Of a stretch of DNA of 64,000 bases, positions 38,731 to 47,673 are shown in pieces. Each line of letters begins with the position of its first letter. The first letter of the stretch is position 1. The stretch covers positions 2,542,001 through 2,606,000 of the forward strand of contig NZ_CP145732.1 in NCBI RefSeq assembly GCF_036884845.1, in the 5' to 3' direction. This DNA comes from Pseudomonas sp. MAG733B (GTDB taxonomy: Bacteria; Pseudomonadota; Gammaproteobacteria; Pseudomonadales; Pseudomonadaceae). A program made the translations under genes and the position numbers. The notes under the pieces were generated by a model. The model worked only from the letters and a program-made list of their open reading frames with translations. It was not told where the DNA came from and searched no databases.

Positions 38731-39212
38731 TGAGTACCGGTAGAATCCAGTTCGCCGAGCAGGACGGCACCTTCGTCCTGAAATTCGTCGGTGAAGTTCG
38801 CCTGACCCTGTGTTCGGCGTTGGATGCGACTATTGAGAAAATCTTCACCGCGATGAATTTCAACGCGATCGTGATCGATTTGACCGAAACCCGCAGCATC
38901 GACAGCACCACCCTTGGGCTGCTGGCCAAACTGTCGATCCTGTCGCGGCAGAAAGTCGGCTTGCTGCCGACGGTCGTCACCACCCACGAAGACATTACCC
39001 GTCTGTTGCAATCCATGGGCTTCGAGCAGGTATTCAACATCGTTGACAAGCCTGTGCCATGCCCGGAATGCCTGGACGACCTGCCAGACCAGGATCAGTC
39101 CGAAGAAGTGGTGCGGATCAAGGTGCTTGAAGCGCACAAGATCCTCATGGGCCTGAACGACTCCAATCGTGAAGCTTTCCATGATCTGGTGAATGCGCTG
39201 GAGCGGCACTGA
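38730..39212 (+). CDS. rssC: STAS-domain anti-sigma factor antagonist, RssC type
   Basis: 160 residues. The STAS domain (about 1-100) carries the phospho-acceptor region DLTETRSIDSTTLGLLAK with candidate Ser59, followed by a C-terminal tail containing CPECLDDLP and acidic residues. It overlaps the rssB stop (TAATG) and has CAGGAA upstream, so translation is coupled. It probably is the substrate of the RssB phosphatase domain in a partner-switch affecting stress sigma-factor output. Confidence 0.85.
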   Translation: MSTGRIQFAEQDGTFVLKFVGEVRLTLCSALDATIEKIFTAMNFNAIVIDLTETRSIDSTTLGLLAKLSILSRQKVGLLPTVVTTHEDITRLLQSMGFEQVFNIVDKPVPCPECLDDLPDQDQSEEVVRIKVLEAHKILMGLNDSNREAFHDLVNALERH

Positions 39213-39223
39213 TCGCTTGGCCT

Positions 39224-39290
39224 CATCGCCAGCAGGCTGGCTCCCACAGTTAAGACGCTATCCCTTGTGGGAGCTAGCCTGCTAGCGATG
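39224..39290. repeat. Inverted REP pair, variant core
   Basis: Left copy has the core GCCAGCAGGCTGGC, the right copy GCTAGCCTGCTAGC. Both keep perfect hairpins although the bases differ, a third REP subtype in this window. Confidence 0.75.
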
Positions 39291-39326
39291 GCGTCGGCAA
39301 TGACAGCACATTACCCGGCAGCCACA

Positions 39327-39360
39327 AAAAAGGGCGAACCCACCAAGGTTCGCCCTTTTT
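39327..39360. terminator. Bidirectional terminator between rssC and tal
   Basis: 14-bp perfect stem with core AGGGCGAACC / GGTTCGCCCT, 6-nt loop, A and T tracts on both flanks, between convergent genes. Confidence 0.9.
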
Positions 39361-39375
39361 GCATACCAACTCAGA

Positions 39376-40302
39376 TCACAGCTTGGCCTGCAGCAACGCC
39401 TCCAACTTCTCCTGGTCGCGAGCGAACTGGCGAATACCTTCAGCCAGTTTCTCGGTCGCCATGGCGTCTTCGTTGGACAGCCAGCGGAACTGCACTTCAT
39501 TGAGGTTCAGGCGCGCTTCACCGGCATGACCTGGTGCCAGTTTGCGCTCCAGTTTGCCGGTATCTGCCGCCAGCTTGTCGATCAGGTCCGGGCTGATGGT
39601 CAAGCGGTCGCAGCCGGCCAGTTGCTCGATCTGGCTCAGGTTGCGGAAACTCGCGCCCATGACCACGGTTTTGTAATCGTTGGCCTTGTAGTAGTTGTAG
39701 ATGCGCGTCACCGACTGCACACCAGGGTCGTCCGCACCGGTGTACTCGTTTCCGGTGGCTTTCTTGTGCCAGTCATAGATACGACCCACGAACGGCGATA
39801 TCAGGAACACCCCGGCGTCAGCGCAGGCGGCTGCCTGAGCGAAGGAGAACAGCAGGGTCAGATTGGTCTGGATGCCTTCCTTCTCCAGAATCTCGGCCGC
39901 GCGGATGCCTTCCCAGGTGGACGCGATCTTGATCAGTACGCGGTCGCGGCCAATACCGGCCTTTTCGTACAACTCGATCAGACGATGCGCACGCTTGAGC
40001 ACGGCATCGGTGTCGAACGAGAGGCGCGCATCCACTTCGGTGGAGATACGGCCCGGGATCACTTTCAGAATTTCCTGACCCACTGCAACGCCAAAACGGT
40101 CACTGGCCAGGCCCACATCGCCCTTGCAGTCGCTGACGCTGGCGTTCAACAACTCGGCATAGGCGGGAATGGCCGCGGCTTTGAGCAGCAGGGAAGGGTT
40201 GGTGGTTGCGTCTACCGGTTTAACGCGAGCGATCGCTTCGAAGTCGCCGGTGTCGGCAACCACGGTGGTCATTTGTTTGAGTTGTTCCAGCTTGGAAGTC
40301 AT
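39376..40302 (-). CDS. tal: Transaldolase
   Basis: 308 residues of the TalB type. The Schiff-base lysine is Lys125 in [18 protein letters not shown] and [10 protein letters not shown] are also present. It transfers dihydroxyacetone units in the non-oxidative pentose phosphate pathway. The ATG at 40302 ([10 protein letters not shown]) matches the family N-terminus; an upstream in-frame start would add 19 residues. It is the last core gene before the polysaccharide island. Confidence 0.96.
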   Translation of the reverse strand: MTSKLEQLKQMTTVVADTGDFEAIARVKPVDATTNPSLLLKAAAIPAYAELLNASVSDCKGDVGLASDRFGVAVGQEILKVIPGRISTEVDARLSFDTDAVLKRAHRLIELYEKAGIGRDRVLIKIASTWEGIRAAEILEKEGIQTNLTLLFSFAQAAACADAGVFLISPFVGRIYDWHKKATGNEYTGADDPGVQSVTRIYNYYKANDYKTVVMGASFRNLSQIEQLAGCDRLTISPDLIDKLAADTGKLERKLAPGHAGEARLNLNEVQFRWLSNEDAMATEKLAEGIRQFARDQEKLEALLQAKL

Positions 40303-40685
40303 GGGCGTGCTCTGTCCTATGGGTCTGATGACATTACCCGAGCGCTGACAGCCACTCAAGGGCGCGTACGTGTATCAATGGCCCCGATGGCGACAACCTG
40401 AAAACGGTTGTTTGAATGGTGGGGGCGAAGTACCGGTAAATACGATGCCAAAACGGCGCGCAGGTTCAAAGCAAATGACCGGTGACGCCGCTGCGGCAAC
40501 TTTCTCTCACATGGGTCAAGTCGGTGACTCAGCGCCATTTGCCGTTCCAGGCGATATTGGGGCATGCGTAGTGGCATTAACCAACGCACTCAGTCGATGC
40601 AAGTTATAACGTTAAAATATGTCAAATAGTCAGGTTCAAATGCCATGTAATGTGAAGCTGATATGTATTTGTACTGGATGGGGTT
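40303..40685. other. Intergenic region at the start of the accessory island
   Basis: 383 bp between tal and the next supported gene. Composition shifts to AT-rich after about 40600. No gene, repeat or clear promoter is supported; a short open frame at 40370-40609 lacks a ribosome-binding site. Confidence 0.5.
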
Positions 40686-41084
40686 ATGACTTCACAGGGT
40701 AAGCGGGTGGCTGGCATTGTGGAGGCCTTCGATGATCTCGTTCTTGGTTATACCTTAAAGAAACTGACTGAGGTTTTTGAGCAGCTGATGGCTGTTTCGA
40801 GATGCAATCATCCGGACAATATGGCTGGAATACTTGGAATGGGCCAAGTCAAGGCCGCAAGGAAGATTCCCGTCTGGCTAAAACGTGTGGGATGTAACAC
40901 GCCCCTCCATGTTACCCATGTGTTGATCAGGCAAATGAACGACTCGCGTAACTTCAAGCAAGATCAGCGCCTTGAGGCGCAAACGGTATTATTGGAAGCC
41001 TTGGTCGAGGCAGCATTGGCCATGGATGAGGCGAGTTATACGCAGGCCACTAACAAAGTTAGCGGCCCGTCAGCGGAAATTTGA
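40686..41084 (+). CDS. Hypothetical protein
   Basis: 132 residues, not recognised. It is helical and lacks signal peptide or membrane segments. It begins MTSQGKRVAGIVEAFDDLVLG, contains a Cys/His pair (SRCNHPDNM) and basic middle region (KAARKIPVWLKRVGC), and ends in an Ala/Glu-rich helix. A weak G-rich sequence precedes the ATG. It is convergent with the secreted hydrolase gene with only 4 bp between stops. A DNA-binding or regulatory role is possible from charge but not supported by a motif. Confidence 0.55.
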   Translation: MTSQGKRVAGIVEAFDDLVLGYTLKKLTEVFEQLMAVSRCNHPDNMAGILGMGQVKAARKIPVWLKRVGCNTPLHVTHVLIRQMNDSRNFKQDQRLEAQTVLLEALVEAALAMDEASYTQATNKVSGPSAEI

Positions 41085-41088
41085 TTGG

Positions 41089-42060
41089 TTACTGGGGATT
41101 CAATATCGCTTGTACGGCAATTGCTGCAGGCTTGGGTTTACCATCCGACGTTACCAAACCAAAATTTCTCTCTCCATCGTTACTCCCTGAGTCGTTATTT
41201 TTCCATTCGTAGATTGAAAACAACGGTACGTTCAGCTTTTTAATCTCTGTAATGAAATTTGTGATTTTTGATGCTTGGCCGGCTGTTCCTCCGGTGCCGC
41301 TGACTGACGGCACTCCCCACTCGGAAGCGACACCCGGTAACTTGAAGGTGTCCAATATGAAAGTCTGGGTGCGGCTGATTTCTGCGGTCGACATTCCATA
41401 GGGGTGATACGAAATCGCGTTCAGGCATTTTGGGTGGTCAGTGAGAATCCTGGTCAGGGCAATCGTGCTCTTGGAGTCTTTGGTTGGTGCCTTTGCGAAC
41501 CCGAAACCGATGACCGGGGTTGAGGCGGCGCGTTTGTTTAATGAGGTACAGACTGCGCTCATGAAAGGAACAAATGTGGTCTCGAAGTTGCCGGTTGGCC
41601 AGTAGGTCGGCAGGTCCGGTTCGTTCCAGATTTCAATAGCCAAAAGCTGAGAGTGATAGGTTTTCTCCAAATCAATGACTGACTGGGCGAAGGATTCTCC
41701 TGCAGTCGCGAGGTCGTGGCTGCCGTCGGTGGTGTTGCTGGTCAATGCTTTTAACGAGCGAACCGTCATCAGCACCGGCAAATTCGCGGAGCTTGCAGCG
41801 GTAAAGGCATTTTTTAGCTGGGTTTGATATGCAGTGCTTCCCAGGCTGTTGGACCATACATCAAGGCGCACAAACGCAAAGCCGGCGGCCTTGATCTGTT
41901 GAGCGTCGGAAGTGGTGAAATTTTGAATCTTTACTTGAATGCCGATCGTTTTGTTGTCTTGTGTAAGTGCGGGAAAGGTTTCACTGGCGAAGGCAGTGCA
42001 AACTGCGTTGAGCAAGACAAAGCTTGAGGTTGCGAGCAATCTGGATTTTGTCCATTTCAT
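41089..42060 (-). CDS. Secreted glycoside hydrolase, clan GH-A type
   Basis: 323 residues with a signal peptide (cleavage near AFA/SE). The TIM-barrel carries acid/base Glu147 in EIWNEPDLP and nucleophile Glu247 in GVASEWGVPS, the retaining arrangement of clan GH-A (GH5, GH39 and relatives). AGGAGAG precedes the ATG at 42060. Its place at the head of the island, divergent from wzb-wzc, suggests that it trims or releases the island's own polysaccharide, as PslG does for Psl; the exact substrate is not readable. Confidence 0.78.
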   Translation of the reverse strand: MKWTKSRLLATSSFVLLNAVCTAFASETFPALTQDNKTIGIQVKIQNFTTSDAQQIKAAGFAFVRLDVWSNSLGSTAYQTQLKNAFTAASSANLPVLMTVRSLKALTSNTTDGSHDLATAGESFAQSVIDLEKTYHSQLLAIEIWNEPDLPTYWPTGNFETTFVPFMSAVCTSLNKRAASTPVIGFGFAKAPTKDSKSTIALTRILTDHPKCLNAISYHPYGMSTAEISRTQTFILDTFKLPGVASEWGVPSVSGTGGTAGQASKITNFITEIKKLNVPLFSIYEWKNNDSGSNDGERNFGLVTSDGKPKPAAIAVQAILNPQ

Positions 42061-42385
42061 GTCTGACTCTCCTGGCAAATATATAAGCTTCTCTTTCATA
42101 TGGGGTGGTAGGAGGATGTTTGCTGTTCGGTTCCCCATATCACTGATTGATTACGGCTAAAAGTAAAAGTTCTTCAATGTTATTTTTTGTCGGGTTTTTT
42201 GCTTTTGGGGCGTTCTGGTTATTTTTGGTCCAGATATTCTCTTTGGGCGTTTTTTATAGGTCGTGGTATTTAATGCACCAGCATTGGCAATATTGAGCCA
42301 TCTCTGAATGCGGGACCGACTGTGTCGGTTCACTCATGTCCCCGAAATACATTGGCCGAATCGACACAGCACGGGAAGAGTAGCC
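42061..42385. other. AT-rich divergent promoter region of the polysaccharide island
   Basis: 325 bp between the divergent hydrolase gene and wzb, with T-rich runs (TTATTTTTTG, GGGTTTTTTGC). The wzb frame is open back to 42308. No JUMPstart/ops element or confident promoter hexamers were found. Confidence 0.5.
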
Positions 42386-42826
42386 TTGTTCAGAAATATT
42401 CTTATTGTTTGCGTTGGCAACATTTGTCGAAGCCCTACTGCCGAACTGTTGCTTCGCGACGCGCTGGAATCTTCAGATATCGTAGTGAGTTCCGCAGGTC
42501 TGGCCGCGCGGGTGGGCGAGCCTATGGAGCCCGACGCTCGGCGCGTTCTTGAAGAGAAGGAAGTCGTTGTTGACGGTTTTAAAGCGCGGCAGATTACTCC
42601 GGACATTATTGATGAGTCAGACCTCATTCTGGTGATGGAGAACAAGCATGTAAAAGACGTGCTAGGTATCGCATCGCACGCGAGAGGTAAAGTGTTTCTT
42701 CTGGGGAAGTGGCAGAGTGAACGCGAAATAAAGGACCCGTATCGTCAAGGAAAAGCTGCTTTTGTCCATGCCCATGCATTGATTGAAGATGCTGTTTGCG
42801 CATGGGCGCAGCGCCTTGGACGTTGA
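42386..42826 (+). CDS. wzb: Low-molecular-weight protein tyrosine phosphatase Wzb
   Basis: 146 residues. The P-loop C-x5-R-S is Cys9 to Ser16 (CVGNICRS) and the general acid Asp117 is in KDPYRQG. TTG at 42386 is chosen as start because GGGAAGAG lies 5 bp upstream and the length then equals typical Wzb; an ATG at 42308 would add 26 residues before the first beta strand. It dephosphorylates the Wzc kinase encoded next and permits polymer export cycles. Confidence 0.92.
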   Translation: MFRNILIVCVGNICRSPTAELLLRDALESSDIVVSSAGLAARVGEPMEPDARRVLEEKEVVVDGFKARQITPDIIDESDLILVMENKHVKDVLGIASHARGKVFLLGKWQSEREIKDPYRQGKAAFVHAHALIEDAVCAWAQRLGR

Positions 42827-42870
42827 TGGATGATTTTTCAGATTAGCATTAATGGTAAAGAATATAACTT

Positions 42871-45099
42871 ATGCAGTTACCGTCAGTAGTCAGCGACCGA
42901 GATAAAGATAGAGACGAGATTGATCTTCTTGGTTTGCTTGGCACATTGATTGATCATAAGTGGTTAATAGGTGCCATTACCGGAGCATTCATGGTAACCG
43001 GTGCCGCCTACTCGATATTGTCGTCACCCGTGTATCTGGCAAACGCCTTGGTACAGGTCGAGCCGAAAAAGAACGACATGTTGGGCTTCTCGGATATCAG
43101 CAGCATGCTCGGTGGGCAATCCCCGGCGGCGACCGAGATTGGAATCATCAAGTCCCGTGCGGTCATTGGTAAAACCGTCGATGATCTGCGCCTGGATATT
43201 GTGACAACGCCCAAGACCTTTCCCATCGTGGGTGGTTTTATTGCCCGGCGCTATAAAAGTACCCCTGCGCAAAGTGTTTCGCCTCCGCTCTTCGGCATGA
43301 ACAGCTTTGCCTGGGGTGGCGAGCGTCTTGAAATCGAAAAGCTCAAACTGCCTGATGAACTGTTGGGCGAAAAATTGACCCTGATTGCCGGAGAGCAGAA
43401 CCGCTTCCAGCTCTACGATGACGATGGCGCTTTGTTGGCCGATGGCACCGCAGGCGCTACCGTCGTAGAGAACGGGGTCGAGGTGCTTGTCGCGCACATG
43501 GACGCTAATCCTGGCGCCAAGTTCGAAGTCGTTCGCAATCCACGAATTGTCACCATCCAGAATTACCAGGACATTCTTGAAGTGTCCGAGCAAGGCAAGG
43601 AGTCGGGCATTATCAGCCTGGCGCTGGCCAGCACTGACTACGCCCTGGCGGTAAAGATTCTGAACAAAATCTCGTCGCTTTATGTAGAGCAGAATGTGCA
43701 ACGCACGTCTGCCGAGGCGGCCCAGAGTCTGGATTTCCTGCAGGCACAGCTGCCTCAAGTCAAAGAGGATCTGGCCAAAGCCAGCAATGCGCTAAACAGC
43801 TATCAAACCCACGGCAACACAGTAAATATCTCACTCGAAACCAAGTCTGTTCTTGAGCAGATGGTGGTTTTGGATACGCGTATTTCCGATTTGAAACTGC
43901 AGCAAGCGGACCTGGATCGCAAGTTCACCCGAGAGCATCCGGCCTACCGCGCCTTGATGGCCCAGCTGGGGGATTTGAACAAACAGCGCCACGGTTTGGA
44001 GAAGAAGGTCCAGGATCTTCCTGCAACACAACAGGAGCTTCTGAACCTCACTCGTGATGTGGAAGTGGCGACGCAGATATATACCCAACTACTGAATAAA
44101 TCCCAGGAACTGGACATCGTCAGGGCAGGGGCGGTGGGCAATGCGCGATTGATCGATACGGCCGATGTCGACATTACCTCGCCGGTAAAACCACGCAAAG
44201 CCTTGATCATTCTTGCTGCAACTCTCCTGGGTGGATTTGTCGGTGTTGCCTTGGTGTTGGTGCGTAAATCGTTGGGTCGGGGTATCGAAGGGCCGGATGC
44301 TATCGAGAAACTCGGGCTGCCCGTCTATGCCTCCATTCCATACAGCGTCCTGCAGCAGGAAGAAGACAGTAAAAAACTTCGGTTGGCCAATGGCGTCAAC
44401 AGTCAGTCTTTCCTGCTGGCGCAGCGTAATCCCACTGACCTCTCCATCGAATCGATACGCAGCTTGCGCACCTGTTTGCATTTTGCGGGGCTGGATGCGA
44501 CCAATAACCGGATCATGATTTCCGGTCCTAGCCCGCAAGTGGGCAAGACGTTTGTTTCCTCTAACCTGGCCGCAGTCATTGCTCAAAGCGGGCAGAGGGT
44601 TGTATTGATCGATGCCGATATGCGCAAAGGTCATCTGCACAAGTCCCTCGCTACTCCAATCAGCCACGGTTTATCAGACCTTCTAACCAAGCGCTGCAGT
44701 ATTGAGCAGGCAATCAATAAACTCGAGGTTGATAACCTGCATTTCATTAGCCGTGGACAGGTACCGCCTAATCCATCAGAACTGTTGATGCATGCCAACT
44801 TCAGAGAACTCCTGGCAGAGCTGAGTAAGCTCTACGATGTAGTCATCATCGATACGCCACCGCTCCTGGCAGTTACAGATGCTGCAATCGTTGGGCGTGA
44901 AGCTGCCATTAATTTGATAGTGACTCGCTTTGGTGTGAACCCCGCCAAAGAGATCGAATTGACAATTCGTCGGTTTGCGCAGAACGGTATCGAGTTGAAG
45001 GGCGCTATTTTTAATGGTGTCGAAAAGCGGGCGTCCAGCTACTACGGCAATGGCAGCTATGCCTATTACAACTATGAGTACGCCTCTGACAAGTCCTGA
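42871..45099 (+). CDS. wzc: Polysaccharide co-polymerase / BY-kinase Wzc
   Basis: 742 residues. The Wzz domain has membrane helices at about 30-50 and 445-465 around a periplasmic coiled-coil region. The cytoplasmic BY-kinase has Walker A GPSPQVGKT (552-560), Walker A' LIDADM (Asp581) and Walker B VVIIDTPP (Asp661). The tail SSYYGNGSYAYYNYEYASDK has seven tyrosines for autophosphorylation. It governs chain length and export with Wza. It follows wzb by 44 bp. The ribosome-binding site is weak. Confidence 0.95.
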   Translation: MQLPSVVSDRDKDRDEIDLLGLLGTLIDHKWLIGAITGAFMVTGAAYSILSSPVYLANALVQVEPKKNDMLGFSDISSMLGGQSPAATEIGIIKSRAVIGKTVDDLRLDIVTTPKTFPIVGGFIARRYKSTPAQSVSPPLFGMNSFAWGGERLEIEKLKLPDELLGEKLTLIAGEQNRFQLYDDDGALLADGTAGATVVENGVEVLVAHMDANPGAKFEVVRNPRIVTIQNYQDILEVSEQGKESGIISLALASTDYALAVKILNKISSLYVEQNVQRTSAEAAQSLDFLQAQLPQVKEDLAKASNALNSYQTHGNTVNISLETKSVLEQMVVLDTRISDLKLQQADLDRKFTREHPAYRALMAQLGDLNKQRHGLEKKVQDLPATQQELLNLTRDVEVATQIYTQLLNKSQELDIVRAGAVGNARLIDTADVDITSPVKPRKALIILAATLLGGFVGVALVLVRKSLGRGIEGPDAIEKLGLPVYASIPYSVLQQEEDSKKLRLANGVNSQSFLLAQRNPTDLSIESIRSLRTCLHFAGLDATNNRIMISGPSPQVGKTFVSSNLAAVIAQSGQRVVLIDADMRKGHLHKSLATPISHGLSDLLTKRCSIEQAINKLEVDNLHFISRGQVPPNPSELLMHANFRELLAELSKLYDVVIIDTPPLLAVTDAAIVGREAAINLIVTRFGVNPAKEIELTIRRFAQNGIELKGAIFNGVEKRASSYYGNGSYAYYNYEYASDKS

Positions 45100-45129
45100 T
45101 GTGAGCTCTATTTGCCAGTCAGTTTGATT

Positions 45130-45160
45130 GAGAGTGGGTTAGCGATAACTGCCCGCTCTC
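45130..45160 (+). terminator. Possible attenuator between wzc and the glycosyltransferase gene
   Basis: GAGAGTGGG (45130-45138) pairs with CCCGCTCTC (45152-45160) with one G-T type mismatch; AGCGCTGTTTT follows. The stem is decent but the T-tract is short. Confidence 0.4.
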
Positions 45161-45203
45161 AGCGCTGTTTTGCCTGCGACTAAGTTCATGGAAAAGGTGG
45201 ATT

Positions 45204-46277
45204 ATGAAAAAAATACTACACGTGGCGGAAACCATTAAAGGTGGCGTTGCAACGGTCATTCGTACGATATCGAGATCCCCTCAAGATGACGCTTCGCAAT
45301 ACGAGTTAGTTTATCTGGTGCCGCTCGACCAGAAGAAAGAACTGCACGGCATTAATGAAGAAAACATCAGAACCTTCTCAAGAAAAAAACGGGATGTGAT
45401 GTCCCTGTTGCGGTTTGCCTGGCAACTGACCCGTGTGATCTTCAAGGAAAAACCGGATGTCGTGCATCTGCACAGCACCTTTTCCGGTGTCATTGGCCGG
45501 TGCGTCTGTCTGGTCATGCGTCCTTGGCGGTCACCGAAAATTGTGTACTGCCCGCACGCTTTTTCTTTCTTGATGGAAGGTTCTCCAGTCAAGCAGAAAG
45601 TGTATTCGCTGGTTGAGCGGCTTTTGCAGAAAGTGACGGATGTCATTATTTGTGTCAGTCAGTACGAGCTGGATAAAGCAGCGTCATTTGGCATCGATCG
45701 TCACCGAATGAAGCTGATCTACAACGGCATTCATTACAAAAGTGACGAGGCCACATCAAGTGAGGGCGCGAATATTCAGCTCCTGTTTGTGGGGCGACTG
45801 GACTACCAGAAGGGCTTCGATGTGTTGCTGAAGGCATTCACGGAAGTCGAGCGAACTGACTTGAAACTCACTGTCGTCGGCAGTGCGGTCAATGATGACT
45901 CCGTCGAATGCCCTGATATTGACGCCGTGGAGTACTTGCCTTGGGTGACTCCCGCTGAAGTAAATGAATTGTACAAAACGGCGGATGCCCTGATTGTTCC
46001 AAGTCGGTGGGAGGGTTTTGCCATGGTTCCCCTCGAAGGGATGGCCATGGGCGTGCCGGTGATTGCAAGTGACTGCACATCGCTTCCCGAATTGGTGACG
46101 AACGACATCACCGGCTACCTGTTTTCGACGGGTGACTATCAGGCGCTTGCCAGCATATTACTGAGTCTCAGGAAACAAAGGTTGTTGGAACTCGGTACCG
46201 AAAGCCGCAATAAGGTGCGCGAACGCTTTAGCGCAACGTTGATGATTCGGCAAACCTATGACGCGTATTCTGTTTGA
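45204..46277 (+). CDS. GT4-family glycosyltransferase
   Basis: 357 residues of GT-B fold. It begins MKKILHVAETIKGGVATVI with the Gly-rich acceptor-domain loop; VVHLHSTFSG and the nucleotide-sugar domain LLFVGRLDYQKGFD follow, and the EX7E motif lies in WEGFAMVPLEGMAMG. It is the only ordinary glycosyltransferase in the island, so it should add the second sugar to the WcaJ-primed lipid. The donor sugar cannot be read. AAGGTGG precedes the ATG. Confidence 0.88.
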   Translation: MKKILHVAETIKGGVATVIRTISRSPQDDASQYELVYLVPLDQKKELHGINEENIRTFSRKKRDVMSLLRFAWQLTRVIFKEKPDVVHLHSTFSGVIGRCVCLVMRPWRSPKIVYCPHAFSFLMEGSPVKQKVYSLVERLLQKVTDVIICVSQYELDKAASFGIDRHRMKLIYNGIHYKSDEATSSEGANIQLLFVGRLDYQKGFDVLLKAFTEVERTDLKLTVVGSAVNDDSVECPDIDAVEYLPWVTPAEVNELYKTADALIVPSRWEGFAMVPLEGMAMGVPVIASDCTSLPELVTNDITGYLFSTGDYQALASILLSLRKQRLLELGTESRNKVRERFSATLMIRQTYDAYSV

Positions 46278-46300
46278 ACTTGTTAAGTAGAAGCTCCGAT

Positions 46301-46456
46301 ATGAACGTAACTATTGTGCATGGCTACAGTGCGGCCGACTCGGGGGATGGTCTACTCGTGGATTTGGCAATAGACACGGTGCTGCGCAATTTTGGTGCTG
46401 CCTTCGATCACATTTTTCTGTCGAATGAAAATATCATCAAAGGGGTTGTTCGATGA
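46301..46456 (+). pseudogene. Remnant of a polysaccharide pyruvyltransferase gene
   Basis: 51 codons. The first about 33 residues (MNVTIVHGYSAADSGDGLLV and the following D-L-A-I-D-T-V-L) match the N-terminal nucleotide-like loop of polysaccharide pyruvyl transferases, which are normally over 300 residues. The frame then ends, and its TGA overlaps the flippase ATG as ATGA. The rest of the enzyme is missing, so it looks like an internal deletion that left the start region. It may survive because its translation is coupled to the flippase. Confidence 0.6.
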
Positions 46457-47673
46457 TATTTCGATTGTTGTTAAGAGGAACTGCACTAGGCGCAAAGTTT
46501 TTACTGGTGTTGGCCATCACTCATTATTTGGGTTATGAGGCATTGGGCTTCTACGGCGTCGTGATGGTCGCCCCTATACTGGCTTCAAAGTTTTATAGCG
46601 TCGGGTTCAGCTCTGAAATCAATCGGCTGATCAGTATCGGGGGTAGCTCCCGGGTCGTCGTTGATAAAGTATTGTCCTTGTACCTGGCCGTAGGCTTGTT
46701 GTTTTCGGTGGTGACGGTCGCACTTTACTCACACTTCAGCGATGTAGAGGCGAGTGCTGGATTGATCGCCTGCGTCATGTTGCTCCTGATTACGGAGCAT
46801 CTGTCCTTCGAATTGAACTCGTTTGTTTTTTCGGCACAAAAAGCCAACTGGGGAGCGTTGCTGTTCTTTATAAAAACCGGGCTCTGGGCGCTCATTGCTG
46901 TTGGAGGGCTGATGACTGGCGTGGTGTCCAGCGTCGCCAGTGTTCTTTGGTTGTGGGTGATCAGCAACCTTCTGGTGATGGTGGCCGGGTACTTTATCGT
47001 GGTTGACGTGCATAAGGGGCGGGAGGTCAGGGTCGTTAACACGGCTTCAGTCTGGAGAGCCGGGCTGCCTTTTTATCTGGGTGACGGTTTGATCGCATTG
47101 TGTCAGTTCGCCGAGCGTTTTCTCATTGTGAAGCTTGAGCCCTACGACAGTCTTGGCAAGTATGTTTATTCCTGGTCCGCGGCTAACACCTTGCAAGCGC
47201 TGTCGTTTGCAGTGGTTGCCGTCATTGGCATTCCCGTTCTCGCCAAGCGTTACAAGAATCACCAACAGGCACTTACGGTTCGGGAGCTATTCTTCAATCA
47301 ATGGGTGTTGCGATCCCTGGTAGTTTCCTTTGCGGTCGCTGTGCTGATTTATACCTTCTTCAATGTCGTGCTCGATTATGTGGACGTGGCGGTGCCGCGG
47401 CCGGATAACGGGATCTTGAGCATTCTGATTTTCTCGTTTGCCCTTCGAGCAGTCGGTGACATTGTCTGGGGAGGTCTTATCGCCTCTAAGAACAATCGGG
47501 TATCACTGGCCAGTGCGGTGATATGCCTGATGATTTCAATGCCTGTCAGCTATGTCCTGATTAAACATTATTCAATTTATGGGGCCGCCTGGGGGAATGT
47601 TTTCTCGATTGTGGTGCAGCTCCTCGTTATTGCTTTGCTGGCCAGGTTCGCCCGGGCGAAGGGGGCCTTGTAA
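46453..47673 (+). CDS. wzx: Wzx-type polysaccharide flippase
   Basis: 406 residues, almost wholly hydrophobic with about 12 membrane helices. It starts MIFRLLLRGTALGAKFLLVL, like MATE/Wzx exporters. It should move undecaprenyl-linked repeat units across the inner membrane. The start overlaps the upstream remnant (ATGA), and its stop overlaps the next gene (TAATG). AT-rich codons distinguish it from core genes. Confidence 0.82.
   Translation: MIFRLLLRGTALGAKFLLVLAITHYLGYEALGFYGVVMVAPILASKFYSVGFSSEINRLISIGGSSRVVVDKVLSLYLAVGLLFSVVTVALYSHFSDVEASAGLIACVMLLLITEHLSFELNSFVFSAQKANWGALLFFIKTGLWALIAVGGLMTGVVSSVASVLWLWVISNLLVMVAGYFIVVDVHKGREVRVVNTASVWRAGLPFYLGDGLIALCQFAERFLIVKLEPYDSLGKYVYSWSAANTLQALSFAVVAVIGIPVLAKRYKNHQQALTVRELFFNQWVLRSLVVSFAVAVLIYTFFNVVLDYVDVAVPRPDNGILSILIFSFALRAVGDIVWGGLIASKNNRVSLASAVICLMISMPVSYVLIKHYSIYGAAWGNVFSIVVQLLVIALLARFARAKGAL

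Noticed and set aside
40370..40609. 79-codon plus-strand frame after tal
   Set aside because: No ribosome-binding site, and its translation looks random.
42061..42385. JUMPstart/ops element or RpoN promoter before wzb
   Set aside because: No GGCGGTAG core was found, and a GG-N9-GC near 42289 has the wrong spacing for RpoN.
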